Assembly: GCA_946534145.1 (NCBI GenBank) | Contig: CAMNCH010000008.1 | Span: 1 to 41,636, forward strand | Reading direction: 5' to 3' | Source of the DNA: an uncultured Lachnospiraceae bacterium | GTDB taxonomy: Bacteria; Bacillota; Clostridia; Lachnospirales; Lachnospiraceae | DNA: 41,636 bases | In this document: piece by piece, positions 15,713 to 24,193 of the stretch | How the letters are laid out: the number at the start of each line of letters is the position of its first letter | How positions within the stretch are numbered: position 1 is the first letter of the stretch | Position numbers and translations under genes: made by a program | Notes under the pieces: model-generated | What the model was told of the DNA's origin: nothing | The model's database searches: none | What the model saw: the letters and a program-made list of their open reading frames with translations, nothing else

Positions 15713-15780
15713 TTACATTCCCCTTAATTTATTTTATCATGTTTCATAGACATCAATCTATTTTTCAGGAGGATTTTATT

Positions 15781-16266
15781 ATGGCTAATCCCATAGTTAC
15801 CATTAAAATGGCGGATGGCGGCGTTATGAAGTTGGAGCTTTATCCCGATATCGCCCCCAAGACCGTTGATAACTTTGTTAAACTTGTTCAGGAGAAATTC
15901 TATGACGGCCTTATTTTCCACAGAGTCATTAAAGGCTTCATGATTCAGGGCGGAGATCCCGAAGGCACCGGAATGGGCGGTCCCGGCTACTCTATCCCCG
16001 GCGAATTCTCTTCAAACGGCTTTGAGAACAACTTAAAGCATACCGAGGGCGTTATTTCCATGGCCAGAAGCATGGATCCCGACTCAGCCGGCAGCCAGTT
16101 CTTTATCATGCACAAGACTTCACCCCACCTTGACGGTTCTTACGCAGCTTTCGGTAAGATTATCGAGGGTATGGATGTTGTTAACAAGATTGCTGCTTCC
16201 AAAACCGACTGGGATGACAGACCCATGGAGGACCAGGTAATGGAGTCAGTCACCGTTGAGCTTTAA
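15781..16266 (+). CDS. ppiB: Cyclophilin-type peptidyl-prolyl isomerase (PpiB)
   Basis: This 161-aa cytoplasmic prolyl isomerase helps protein folding. The catalytic segments are FHRVIKGFMIQGGDPEGTGMG (Arg and Phe/Gln of the active site) and the SAGSQFFIM and HLDGSYAAFGKI parts. No signal peptide is present. The ATG at 15781 follows CAGGAGG at the ideal distance; an in-frame ATG at 15739 lies upstream of that site and is not used. It is monocistronic and followed by a hairpin at 16343-16372. Confidence 0.97.
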   Translation: MANPIVTIKMADGGVMKLELYPDIAPKTVDNFVKLVQEKFYDGLIFHRVIKGFMIQGGDPEGTGMGGPGYSIPGEFSSNGFENNLKHTEGVISMARSMDPDSAGSQFFIMHKTSPHLDGSYAAFGKIIEGMDVVNKIAASKTDWDDRPMEDQVMESVTVEL

Positions 16267-16342
16267 TTCGAAACTGTTCGAATGTGTTCTTCAATTCCTT
16301 TTAATATTCTGTTAATTTAAAATTAATAATTGATTTGTATTT

Positions 16343-16372
16343 ACGAGACAGTTAGTTTTCTGACTGTCTCGT
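16343..16372 (+). terminator. Hairpin downstream of ppiB
   Basis: ACGAGACAGT and ACTGTCTCGT (10 bp, perfect) enclose a 10-nt loop about 75 nt after the ppiB stop. The trailing sequence TCATAATTTGTTC is only weakly U-rich. The 286-bp gap 16267-16552 otherwise shows no gene, only AT-rich sequence and the next terminator. Confidence 0.6.
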
Positions 16373-16517
16373 TCATAATTTGTTCACATTTTGTTTTCAA
16401 TCTGTTAAATAACTCTCCAAACTTTAGACATTATTCCGTTATATAGTATTAGTATAGAAAGACAAAAGTGCTTACAACAAGTTGCTAAATACTTTCAAAA
16501 ACTTTTTCATAATAAAT

Positions 16518-16541
16518 GCCGGGTAAGATAACTTACCCGGC
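16518..16541 (-). terminator. Terminator at the end of the ftsH-to-lipid-kinase operon
   Basis: GCCGGGTAAG-ATAA-CTTACCCGGC (plus-strand reading) is a perfect 10-bp hairpin 11 nt after the stop of the lipid kinase gene. On the minus strand it is followed by ATTTATTATG, a modest U-tract. Confidence 0.75.
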
Positions 16542-16552
16542 ATCCTCCCTTT

Positions 16553-17449
16553 TTATGGGGTCTTTTTTTCTTTTAACACTAATTTCATTCCGTGCTTGTA
16601 ATTGGTAATATCAGCTTTCTTAACACTTCCGCCGAATTCACCGTCCAAAGTCCAGGGTACCTTGTCCTCAGACGAAAAGGTAATATGGCCTGTCTTAAAA
16701 TAATATAAGTCTTTGCACGTAATATCTCTGTTCAAAAGAGCGGCAAGCACCACATTTATTTCCAGAGGGTTGGCAGGCTTTCTCACAAGGGTCACTTCAA
16801 ACAATCCGTCCGAAAGATTGACGTTCTTGCCGGTAATATTCTTTATACCGCCCACGGAACCCGAATTTGTAATCATTCCGAACAGGAAATCATCATCAAT
16901 TGTCAGTTCATCGGTTTCGATGTGCATATGATAAGGCTTAATATCCCCGAGTCTTGTGATAGCCTCCAGAATATAAGCGCTGTGACCAAAAACATTCTTT
17001 AAATCCTGGGGAGTCTCATAAGAAACCGCCGTGAATGCTCCAAAGGCAGCTATGTACACGAAAGACTTCTTATTAAAACCGCCCACGTCAATTCCCTTAA
17101 CATGTCCCGTGGCTGCAATTTCGGCAGCCTTCATAACGTCCGAAGGAATGCCTGCGGAAAAAGCAAAATCATTGGTACTGCCCCCGGGTATATAACCTAT
17201 GGGAATCTTTTTTTCCCTAAGAGCCATACCGGATACCACTTCATCGAGGGTTCCGTCTCCGCCGCCGCAGATAACGCGGTCATAACTGTCATCCAGCTCT
17301 CTTACCATTCTCGAAGCATCGCCGCGCTTCCTGGTGGCCGCTATGGTAATCTTATTTTCATCCATGGAAAAAAGCTCGATGATGTCACCGAGCTTAGATT
17401 TAATCTTTCCTTTTCCTGCTTTTGGATTAAAAACAAAAAATATATTCAT
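16553..17449 (-). CDS. Diacylglycerol/lipid kinase family protein (YegS/BmrU-like)
   Basis: This 298-aa soluble lipid kinase of the DAGK catalytic family has the nucleotide-binding motif GGGDGTLDEVV (residues 62-72), the FNPKAGKGK start and GYIPGGSTNDFAFS. Members phosphorylate diacylglycerol or related lipids with ATP, recycling lipid to phosphatidic acid; the exact substrate here is not readable. It is the last gene of the operon, 2 nt after the Crh-like gene, and is followed by a terminator. Confidence 0.93.
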   Translation of the reverse strand: MNIFFVFNPKAGKGKIKSKLGDIIELFSMDENKITIAATRKRGDASRMVRELDDSYDRVICGGGDGTLDEVVSGMALREKKIPIGYIPGGSTNDFAFSAGIPSDVMKAAEIAATGHVKGIDVGGFNKKSFVYIAAFGAFTAVSYETPQDLKNVFGHSAYILEAITRLGDIKPYHMHIETDELTIDDDFLFGMITNSGSVGGIKNITGKNVNLSDGLFEVTLVRKPANPLEINVVLAALLNRDITCKDLYYFKTGHITFSSEDKVPWTLDGEFGGSVKKADITNYKHGMKLVLKEKKTP

Positions 17450-17451
17450 TC

Positions 17452-17709
17452 TTATTCCTGTCCGCTTAAATATTTAACTACTCCGTCTACAGCCTTAGCT
17501 TCATCGGCTCCATCGGCAACTACTGTAAGTTCGTCACCCGTGTCCAGTCCCAAGCTCATCATTCCCATGATACTCTTAGCATTAACGTGCTTGTCCTCTG
17601 TATCAAGGTAAACAGATGCTTCATACTGGCTTGCTACCTGTACAAGCATAGCTACCGGTCTTGCCTCAAGTCCGCCGGCAAGTTTGATTGTCACATCCTG
17701 TTTTGTCAT
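17452..17709 (-). CDS. crh: HPr-like protein without the active His (Crh-like)
   Basis: This 85-aa protein has the HPr fold pattern. In HPr the phosphotransfer residue is His15 in GLHARP; here the motif is GLEARP with Glu15, so PTS phosphotransfer is impossible. The regulatory Ser46 is kept (NAKSIMGMM), the residue phosphorylated by HPr kinase. This is the Crh arrangement (Gln15 in Bacillus), and as in Bacillus the gene follows whiA and rapZ. It overlaps the whiA stop as ATGA. Its likely role is as a CcpA corepressor or metabolic signal protein. HprK is encoded in the same operon. Confidence 0.88.
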   Translation of the reverse strand: MTKQDVTIKLAGGLEARPVAMLVQVASQYEASVYLDTEDKHVNAKSIMGMMSLGLDTGDELTVVADGADEAKAVDGVVKYLSGQE

Positions 17710-18614
17710 TTTTTCTCCTTTTCCCCGCGCAGATCGTCTGCGAACTCGCTAATCTTTCTTAATCTGTGATTCACTCCGGATTTGCCAACAGACGGATTTA
17801 GTCTGCTACCCAAATCAGCAAAGGATTCCTCCGGGTATTCCACCCGGACAAGAGCCATCTCTTTAAGTGACTCCGGAAGTGCATCAAGTCCCACTTTATC
17901 CCTTATGTACAAAATGTCTTCAATCTGTTTGGCCGCTGCACTGACAGATCTTCCTACATTGGCCATATCGCAGTTGAGACGGCGATTTGTGTTATTGCGA
18001 ACATTCTTCTCTATGCGGGTATTGGCAAGACCCATCATGGATTTGTGTGCTCCCATAACACTTAATACGTCGGAAACGGCTTCGGATTCTTTAATGTAGA
18101 TAACGAAGTATTTCTTTCGCAATGAACGCTTGGCAATTATATTAAACTGAGAAAGAAGGTATGTCAACAACTTTGCATATTCTTCTTCATCCGTGAGTAT
18201 CTCAAAATGATAAGATTTTCGGGGATCTTCAATGTATCCCGTGGCCAAAAAGGCACCTCTTAAATAAGACCTCTTACAGCAATCCCTCTTGAGTAAATCC
18301 ATGGGATTACCGATACGCAAGCGTTTATAAACGTTCTTAATGTCGCAATTGGCGGCATTTAGAGAAACCTGAGTCCTTAAGTTATGACTCTCGTCCTCAA
18401 AAACGTCCGTCTCTATATTAAAGGTTTTGCCAAGCATTGTAAAGCACTTTCTTAATGCGGATTTGTTGTCGGAAGAAATAACTATCTCGTCTTCCGATAC
18501 ATTGCCCCTGCCGGCCATGAACCTGACAAGTGCCGAAAGTTCCGCCAGTCTGCAGTGCTCCTCCGCCGGATGTGACTTTAAAAGTTCATCCTTAACATCC
18601 AAAGAAAAAGACAT
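17706..18614 (-). CDS. whiA: DNA-binding protein WhiA
   Basis: This 302-aa protein combines an N-terminal LAGLIDADG-homing-endonuclease-like fold (MSFSLDVKDELLKS, LRGAFLATGYIEDPRKSYHFEI) with a C-terminal helix-turn-helix (LKEMALVRVEYPEESFADLGSRL...GKSGVNHRLRKI). In Gram-positive bacteria WhiA affects cell division, chromosome segregation and sporulation genes. The position between rapZ and the Crh-like gene is conserved in Firmicutes; the usual yvcK/GlmR gene between rapZ and whiA is absent here. It starts 12 nt after the rapZ stop. Confidence 0.96.
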   Translation of the reverse strand: MSFSLDVKDELLKSHPAEEHCRLAELSALVRFMAGRGNVSEDEIVISSDNKSALRKCFTMLGKTFNIETDVFEDESHNLRTQVSLNAANCDIKNVYKRLRIGNPMDLLKRDCCKRSYLRGAFLATGYIEDPRKSYHFEILTDEEEYAKLLTYLLSQFNIIAKRSLRKKYFVIYIKESEAVSDVLSVMGAHKSMMGLANTRIEKNVRNNTNRRLNCDMANVGRSVSAAAKQIEDILYIRDKVGLDALPESLKEMALVRVEYPEESFADLGSRLNPSVGKSGVNHRLRKISEFADDLRGEKEKK

Positions 18615-18626
18615 AAACCACCAATG

Positions 18627-19487
18627 TTACCTTCCGTTGTCCACATCTCTGTGAGTCAGAGTTATTCCGTAGTTACCCGGAGCGAGCCTTTTGTAAAGCT
18701 CATTGGCAAGAGTCACGCTTCTGTGGTGGCCGCCTGTACAGCCTATACAGATTACAAGCTGATACTTGCCTTCTTTAATATAGTTGGGAATTAAAAACCT
18801 TAACATGTTCTCAAGCATATCAAGGAATTCCCCGGATTCTTTAAAGCCCATGACGTAGTCCTGAACAGCCTCGTCAAGGCCGGTTAAATTCTTAAGTCTC
18901 TCTACATAAAAGGGGTTGGGCAGGAATCTCACGTCAAAAACAAGGTCCGCATCCTGGGGAATACCGTTCTTAAAGCCGAAAGAAACAATATTCACCATGA
19001 GGTTGTTGTACTGTTTGTTCTGCAAGAAAATCTTGTCCAGTTCTTCTTTAAAGTCTCTGGTAAGAAGATTGGAAGTGTCGATTACGTAGTCTGCGTTCTT
19101 CTTAATATCTGCAAGAACCTCGCGCTCTTTTTTGATACCGTCTTCCACGCGGCCGTCCGGTGAAAGGGGATGGAGACGTCTGGTTTCTTTGTACCTTCTT
19201 AAAAGCACCTGTTCGCTGGTCTCAAGAAAAAGAATCTCAGGCTTAATATTTCCGTCTTTAATGGTATTAAGTATCTTAACCACTTCGCAGAAGGGTTCGT
19301 CGGCACGCACGTCAAGTCCCAGGGCAACCTTTGAAAGCTCCGTGTTCTTCTCGGACACAAGCTCCACAAATTTCTCTATAAGTTTGACCGGAAGGTTGTC
19401 GACACAGTAATATCCCATGTCCTCAAGCATTTTCAGTGCCGTTCTTTTGCCGCTTCCGCTCATGCCTGTTACAACTACAAGACGCAT
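18627..19487 (-). CDS. rapZ: RNase adapter / nucleotide-binding protein RapZ
   Basis: This 286-aa P-loop protein has Walker A GMSGSGKRT (residues 8-16) and Walker-B-like LFLETSEQVLLRRY. The C-terminal domain contains CIGCTGGHHRSVTLANEL, the conserved RapZ signature. In E. coli RapZ steers decay of the GlmZ sRNA to control amino-sugar synthesis; in Firmicutes it binds nucleotides and is tied to cell-wall precursor homeostasis. It lies between murB and whiA, consistent with that role. Confidence 0.96.
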   Translation of the reverse strand: MRLVVVTGMSGSGKRTALKMLEDMGYYCVDNLPVKLIEKFVELVSEKNTELSKVALGLDVRADEPFCEVVKILNTIKDGNIKPEILFLETSEQVLLRRYKETRRLHPLSPDGRVEDGIKKEREVLADIKKNADYVIDTSNLLTRDFKEELDKIFLQNKQYNNLMVNIVSFGFKNGIPQDADLVFDVRFLPNPFYVERLKNLTGLDEAVQDYVMGFKESGEFLDMLENMLRFLIPNYIKEGKYQLVICIGCTGGHHRSVTLANELYKRLAPGNYGITLTHRDVDNGR

Positions 19488-19501
19488 TACTCTTCCCTCT
19501 C

Positions 19502-20398
19502 TTAAAACTTGCCTATCCTTATAACTTCGGGTTCAAGAACAAAGCCCGAATCCTTTTTGACCTTATCCGCAACACGCTTCATAAGCTCGTCTATGTCTGC
19601 TGCCGTTCCGTTTTGATCGTTCACCACAAAGCCTGCGTGTTTGACAGAAACGCTGGCGCCTCCCACTCTGAAGCCCTTAAGACCCGAGTCTTCTATGAGT
19701 TTGCCCGCAAAAGCACCTTCGGGACGTTTAAACGTACTGCCGGCGCTGGGAAATTCCAGAGGCTGCTTGGAACGTCTTCTGTCCATATAGTCATTCATTG
19801 CGGCAACTATCTCTTCAATGCTGCCTTTTTTTAACTTAAAGCGAGTCTCAAGCGCAATATAATCATCGTGCTTGATGATGCTGTCTCTGTATCCAAACTG
19901 CATCTCTTCGACAGAACGGGTAACAATCTCTCCGTTAAAAAGAAGGCTCACCGACTCGGTAACATCCTTCATCTCACCGCCGTAAGCACCGGCATTCATC
20001 ACCATGGCGCCTCCCACGGTTCCGGGAATTCCGTAAGCAAACTCAAGTCCCGACAGTCCGTTGTCCCTGGCAAAAGTACATACCTTCGAAAGAAGCACTC
20101 CCGCCCCGGCGACAATACAGTCACCTTCGAGTCTTACGCTTAAAAAGTCTCCCGCCAGTTTTATGACATAACCGTCGTAACCTTCATCACTTACCAGAAG
20201 ATTGCTGCCGTTACCAAGGATAAAGAAATCTTCTCCCTCTTCCGTTAGCAATCTGAGAACAGCGTTAAGCTCTTCCGTGGTCTCAACCGAAAGAAGAGCT
20301 TTACAAGGGCCGCCTACCTTGAAGGTGGTATGGCGGTCCAGTTTTTCATTTACAAGTACACGCTCGTCTGTAAGGAGCGCTTTTAATCTGTTAATCAT
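19502..20398 (-). CDS. murB: UDP-N-acetylenolpyruvoylglucosamine reductase (MurB)
   Basis: This 298-aa FAD enzyme reduces the enolpyruvyl group to form UDP-MurNAc in peptidoglycan synthesis. The FAD-binding domain shows NTTFKVGG-type DRHTTFKVGGPC and LGNGSNLLVSDEG; GTVGGAMVMNAGAYGGEM is the second hallmark. The catalytic Ser is in SAGSTFKRPEG. Length and the missing Tyr loop indicate type II MurB, usual for Firmicutes. It is directly adjacent to the glucokinase stop and 14 nt before rapZ. Confidence 0.97.
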   Translation of the reverse strand: MINRLKALLTDERVLVNEKLDRHTTFKVGGPCKALLSVETTEELNAVLRLLTEEGEDFFILGNGSNLLVSDEGYDGYVIKLAGDFLSVRLEGDCIVAGAGVLLSKVCTFARDNGLSGLEFAYGIPGTVGGAMVMNAGAYGGEMKDVTESVSLLFNGEIVTRSVEEMQFGYRDSIIKHDDYIALETRFKLKKGSIEEIVAAMNDYMDRRRSKQPLEFPSAGSTFKRPEGAFAGKLIEDSGLKGFRVGGASVSVKHAGFVVNDQNGTAADIDELMKRVADKVKKDSGFVLEPEVIRIGKF

Positions 20399-21328
20399 TT
20401 ATAACACCAGTTTGGCGGCACCATACATGCCCGCATCGTTACCGAGTGTAGCAAGAAGAAGCTTCGCACCTCTTGCGCCATGGAATGCATATTTGTCAAA
20501 AGAAGGACGAATGTAACTAAGAAGCACTTCTCCTGCCTTGGATACACCGCCGCCGATTACGAAAGCTTCGGGATTGACTACCGATGCGATAACAGCAAGT
20601 CCTTTGCCGAGGGTCTCACCAAAGTCTTCGGCAACTTCAATGCAAAGTGCATCCCCCGCCTTAACTCCGTCAAATACAGCCTTGGCAGATAAGTCATCCT
20701 TAAGGACAGTCTGTCCGTTCCAATTCTTTTTGTGCTGAGTGGCAAGATATGAAATGCCTGTAGCGGAAGCATACTGCTCAAGACAGCCTTTGTTGCCACA
20801 GCCGCAGGTTTTTTCTTCGGAATCGTTAACATGGATGTGGCCGATTTCTCCGCCTGCACCGGTGGAGCCTGCGAGAATCTTGCCGCCGATAATGATGCCG
20901 CCACCGACACCTGTGCCGAGGGTAACCATTACCATGTCGCTGTAGCCTTGTCCGCCGCCCTTCCACATTTCGCCGAGGGCTGCTACGTTGGCATCATTGC
21001 CCGCCATGGACTTAATACCGGTTAATGCGGTAAGCTTGTCGTTTACATTGAATTCACCCCAGCCGAGGTTAACAGCTCTGTGAACCACGCCGTCGCCGCT
21101 TACGGGTCCGGGTACGCCTACACCGATACCTGCCACGTCTTCTTTGGCAATGTTGTCTTTTTTAAGTTTCTCTTCTATTGAACGGGCTACGTCGGGAAGA
21201 ATGTTCTCGCCGCCGTTTTCCTTGCGGGTGGGAATCTCCCATTTGTCAAGAAGGTTGCCCTGAATGTCAAGGAAACCCATCTTAACAGTAGTTCCGCCTA
21301 TGTCTACACCAAATACATATTTAGCCAT
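20399..21328 (-). CDS. glk: ROK-family glucokinase
   Basis: This is a 309-aa sugar kinase. The ATP-binding motif GVDIGGTTVKMG is at residues 7-18, the catalytic Asp in GNDANVAALGE, GEIGH, and the ROK zinc signature CGCGNKGCLEQYAS are all present. It is expected to phosphorylate glucose at C6. I chose the ATG at 21328, preceded by GAGGA; a longer in-frame reading to 21454 is only the antisense frame of the hprK end. The gene overlaps the hprK stop by 8 nt. Its place after HPr kinase links glucose phosphorylation with catabolite signalling. Confidence 0.95.
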   Translation of the reverse strand: MAKYVFGVDIGGTTVKMGFLDIQGNLLDKWEIPTRKENGGENILPDVARSIEEKLKKDNIAKEDVAGIGVGVPGPVSGDGVVHRAVNLGWGEFNVNDKLTALTGIKSMAGNDANVAALGEMWKGGGQGYSDMVMVTLGTGVGGGIIIGGKILAGSTGAGGEIGHIHVNDSEEKTCGCGNKGCLEQYASATGISYLATQHKKNWNGQTVLKDDLSAKAVFDGVKAGDALCIEVAEDFGETLGKGLAVIASVVNPEAFVIGGGVSKAGEVLLSYIRPSFDKYAFHGARGAKLLLATLGNDAGMYGAAKLVL

Positions 21329-22271
21329 TGTTTTCGTCCTCTTCTCTTTTCTTTGCAAAATTTTCCTGAATTCTCTTGTAGAATTCCTGAGCCGCATTGT
21401 AGCCCATCTTCTTCTGTCTGTAGTTAACCGCAGCGGACTCACAGATAATGGCAAGGTTACGGCCGGGTCTTATGGGGATGTTGTGACATACGACTTTGTT
21501 GCCCAGGTACTCCGTGTACTGCTCTTCAAGGCCCAGTCTGTCGTATTCTTTGTCCCTGTTCCACTCTTCAAGTCTGATGACAAGGTCGATGGACTGGGTG
21601 TCCTTAACGCTTGATACACCAAACAGTGTCTTAACGTCCACGATACCGATACCACGAAGCTCGATAAAGTGCTTGGTAACGTCGGGAGCTGAACCGATAA
21701 GGGTGTCATCGCTCACCTTTCTGATTTCAACGGCATCGTCGGATACGAGACGATGACCACGCTTGATAAGTTCAAGGGCCGCCTCGGATTTACCGATACC
21801 ACTTTCGCCTGTAATCAGCACACCTTCGCCGTATACGTCTACCAATACGCCGTGTACTACGATGCAGGGTGCCAGTTTAACCTTAAGCCATCTGATAATC
21901 TCAGCCATGAAATCGGAAGTGGATTTCTTGGTCATAAGAACCGGTACCTTGTGTTTGTTGGCAATCTCTAAGAATATGTCGTCGGGCACAAGCTCACGGC
22001 AATATACAACTGCGGGAGTCTCCTCAAAAGAAAGAAGCTTCTCGTAAGCCTCGCGCTTTTCTTTGGTGGAGAGATTCTCCATGTAGGTATATTCAACAAA
22101 TCCGATAATCTGAAGTCTCGCAGCATCGTAATGCTCATAGTAACCCGCAATCTGAATCGCAGGTCTGTTGATATCTGGCTGGGTAATCTTAATCTTCTTG
22201 ATATCAATGTTCGGAGTAAGATTCTCAAGCTTCATCTTGTCGATTACGGTTTCAAGTGCAACATATGCCAT
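21321..22271 (-). CDS. hprK: HPr kinase/phosphorylase (HprK)
   Basis: This 316-aa bifunctional enzyme phosphorylates and dephosphorylates Ser46 of HPr/Crh according to metabolic state. Walker A is GESGIGKSE (155-163), with the following GHRLVSDDAVEI; the conserved His140 lies in VVHGVLVDVYG, and the HPrK signature RGIGIVDVKTLFG plus VRLEEWNRDKEYDRLG follows. The ribosome site is AAGGAGG. Its predicted substrate, the Crh-like protein, is encoded four genes downstream in the same transcription direction, an arrangement that would keep kinase and target levels coupled. Confidence 0.96.
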   Translation of the reverse strand: MAYVALETVIDKMKLENLTPNIDIKKIKITQPDINRPAIQIAGYYEHYDAARLQIIGFVEYTYMENLSTKEKREAYEKLLSFEETPAVVYCRELVPDDIFLEIANKHKVPVLMTKKSTSDFMAEIIRWLKVKLAPCIVVHGVLVDVYGEGVLITGESGIGKSEAALELIKRGHRLVSDDAVEIRKVSDDTLIGSAPDVTKHFIELRGIGIVDVKTLFGVSSVKDTQSIDLVIRLEEWNRDKEYDRLGLEEQYTEYLGNKVVCHNIPIRPGRNLAIICESAAVNYRQKKMGYNAAQEFYKRIQENFAKKREEDENNG

Positions 22272-22333
22272 AAGATGTGCCTCCTTAGTGGTTTACTATC
22301 TAAAAGTGTATCACAAGCCTGTTAATTAAGCCA

Positions 22334-24193
22334 TTATCCGTGGAAAAATTTGTAGATATCTTCGGCAATGTTAAGGGGAATCTCGTCAAGCCCCGCCAGT
22401 TCTTCAACACTTGCGTTCTTGATGGCTTCGATGGACTCAAAGCCGCGCATCAAAGCCTTTCTGCGGGCAGGTCCGATACCGGGAATCTCATCAAGCACCG
22501 AATGAACCTGTTTCTTGGAACGAAGGCTTTTGTGAAACTCAATGGCGAATCTGTGGGCCTCATCCTGAACTCTGGTAATAAACTTAAAGGCTTCGGAAGA
22601 CCTGTTTATGGATATTTCAATGCCGTCCACATATAAGCCTCTGGTATTGTGATTGTCGTCTTTGACCATACCGCAGACGGGTATGTCGAGCTTAAGCTCG
22701 TCCAACACTCTCTTGGCCACATTAACCTGACCCTTGCCACCATCCATCAAAAGAAGGTCGGGAAACCGCGCGAAGCTTCCGTAAGAAGCCTCAAGGTTCT
22801 CGGCATCGAGACGCTTTTTTTCTTCAAAACCGTGAACGAATCTTCTGGACAAAACCTCGTACATGCAGGCGTAATCGTCGGGTCCTTCCACTGATCGTAT
22901 CTTAAACTTACGGTAGTCGCCCTTCACGGGACGGCCACCCTCAAATACCACCATGGAGCCTACGTTCTCAAAACCGTTGGTATTGGATATATCGAAAGCT
23001 TCGATTCTGTTAACGCCCTCGAGGCCGATGAGGTCCGAAAGTTCCGTAACCGCGCCCTTGGTGGCTTTTTCTTCGCGAAGGATTTTTTCTTTGTCCTGCA
23101 AAAGAACGAGCATTGCGTTTTTGTGGGCAAGCTCCGCAAGTTTTTCTTTCTCGCCGATTTTGGGAACGGAAAGCTTAACCTTCTTGCCCTTAACGTAAGA
23201 GAGCCATTCCTCTATCATGGCTGCGTCCTCAATCTCCGTGGGAAGAATAATCTCCCTCGGCACAAAAGGCGTACCTGTGTAATATCTCTTAATAAACTCC
23301 TCAAGCACTTCTGTCTTGGTAAGGCCTTCCACCTCGCCGATGTGATGATGCTCGCGTCCTATCATCTTGCCCTTGCGGACAAAGAAAACCTGTACAACAG
23401 CGTCGGAATCGTCCTTGGCGATACCTATGATGTCTCTGTCTTCTTCGTCGTCATTGGTAATCTTCTGGCGCTCAATGATGCGTGCGGCGCTTTCCATGAG
23501 TTCTCTGTATCTGATGGCTTCTTCGAAGTCGAGTCGCTCTGAAGCTTCCTCCATTTTTTCTTTGAGGGATTTTAAAATGGTCTTGTCGTTACCGTTCATG
23601 AAGTCTATGGCGCCTTGAACGCGCTTCATGTATTCCTCCGGCGGAACCTTGCCGGTGCAGGGAGCAAGACAACGCTTGATGTGATAATTCATGCAGGGGC
23701 GGTCGTTCTCCACTCCGAAAGCGCATTTTTTATTGCAGGAACGAAGCATATATGTTGCGTTTAAAAGCTCTATGGTGTCGTTGACCGCAAGGCCGCTTGT
23801 GTAGGGTCCGAAATATTTGGCCTTGTCCTTGTAGGTCTTGCGAACCTTTAAAATACGAGGGTATTCTTCGTCCAGTGTAACTTTGATGTAGGGGTATGTT
23901 TTGGAATCTTTTAAAAGAGTGTTGTACTTGGGGCTGTATTCCTTGATAAGGTTATTCTCAAGCACCAGAGCCTCAAGTTCCGAGTCCACCACGATATACT
24001 CGAAATGGTCTATGAGAGAAACCATGCGCTGAATCTTGGCGGTTTTTTTGGTGGATTCACGAAAATAAGACCGCACTCTGTTAAAGAGATTTACGGCCTT
24101 ACCTACGTATATAACGTTGTCGTCTGCGTCATGCATAAGATAAACTCCCGGTTTGCGCGGGAGTTTACTTAATTCTTCCTGAATATTAAACAT
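22334..24193 (-). CDS. uvrC: Excinuclease ABC subunit C (UvrC)
   Basis: This about 619-aa nuclease makes both incisions in nucleotide excision repair. An N-terminal GIY-YIG domain (PGVYLMHDADDNVIYVGKAVNL) is followed by a CNKKCAF-type Cys cluster, a UVR motif (LKEKMEEASERLDFEEAIRYRELM), an RNase H-like domain (RIEAFDISNTNG, DLLLMDGGKGQVN) and C-terminal helix-hairpin-helix repeats (IPGIGPARRKALM). I chose the ATG at 24193, with AGAGGA upstream; the frame stays open to 24451 but that stretch is the ftsH tail read in another frame. It overlaps the ftsH stop by 8 nt. Confidence 0.96.
   Translation of the reverse strand: MFNIQEELSKLPRKPGVYLMHDADDNVIYVGKAVNLFNRVRSYFRESTKKTAKIQRMVSLIDHFEYIVVDSELEALVLENNLIKEYSPKYNTLLKDSKTYPYIKVTLDEEYPRILKVRKTYKDKAKYFGPYTSGLAVNDTIELLNATYMLRSCNKKCAFGVENDRPCMNYHIKRCLAPCTGKVPPEEYMKRVQGAIDFMNGNDKTILKSLKEKMEEASERLDFEEAIRYRELMESAARIIERQKITNDDEEDRDIIGIAKDDSDAVVQVFFVRKGKMIGREHHHIGEVEGLTKTEVLEEFIKRYYTGTPFVPREIILPTEIEDAAMIEEWLSYVKGKKVKLSVPKIGEKEKLAELAHKNAMLVLLQDKEKILREEKATKGAVTELSDLIGLEGVNRIEAFDISNTNGFENVGSMVVFEGGRPVKGDYRKFKIRSVEGPDDYACMYEVLSRRFVHGFEEKKRLDAENLEASYGSFARFPDLLLMDGGKGQVNVAKRVLDELKLDIPVCGMVKDDNHNTRGLYVDGIEISINRSSEAFKFITRVQDEAHRFAIEFHKSLRSKKQVHSVLDEIPGIGPARRKALMRGFESIEAIKNASVEELAGLDEIPLNIAEDIYKFFHG

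Noticed and set aside
16432..16500. A promoter and small gene in the ppiB-lipid kinase gap
   Set aside because: Sequence such as TTATATAGTATTAGTATAG looks promoter-like, but no open frame or RNA structure follows on either strand.
21329..21454. A 42-residue extension of the glucokinase
   Set aside because: It overlaps the end of hprK in another frame; the ROK fold starts at MAKYVFGVDIGGTT with its own ribosome site.
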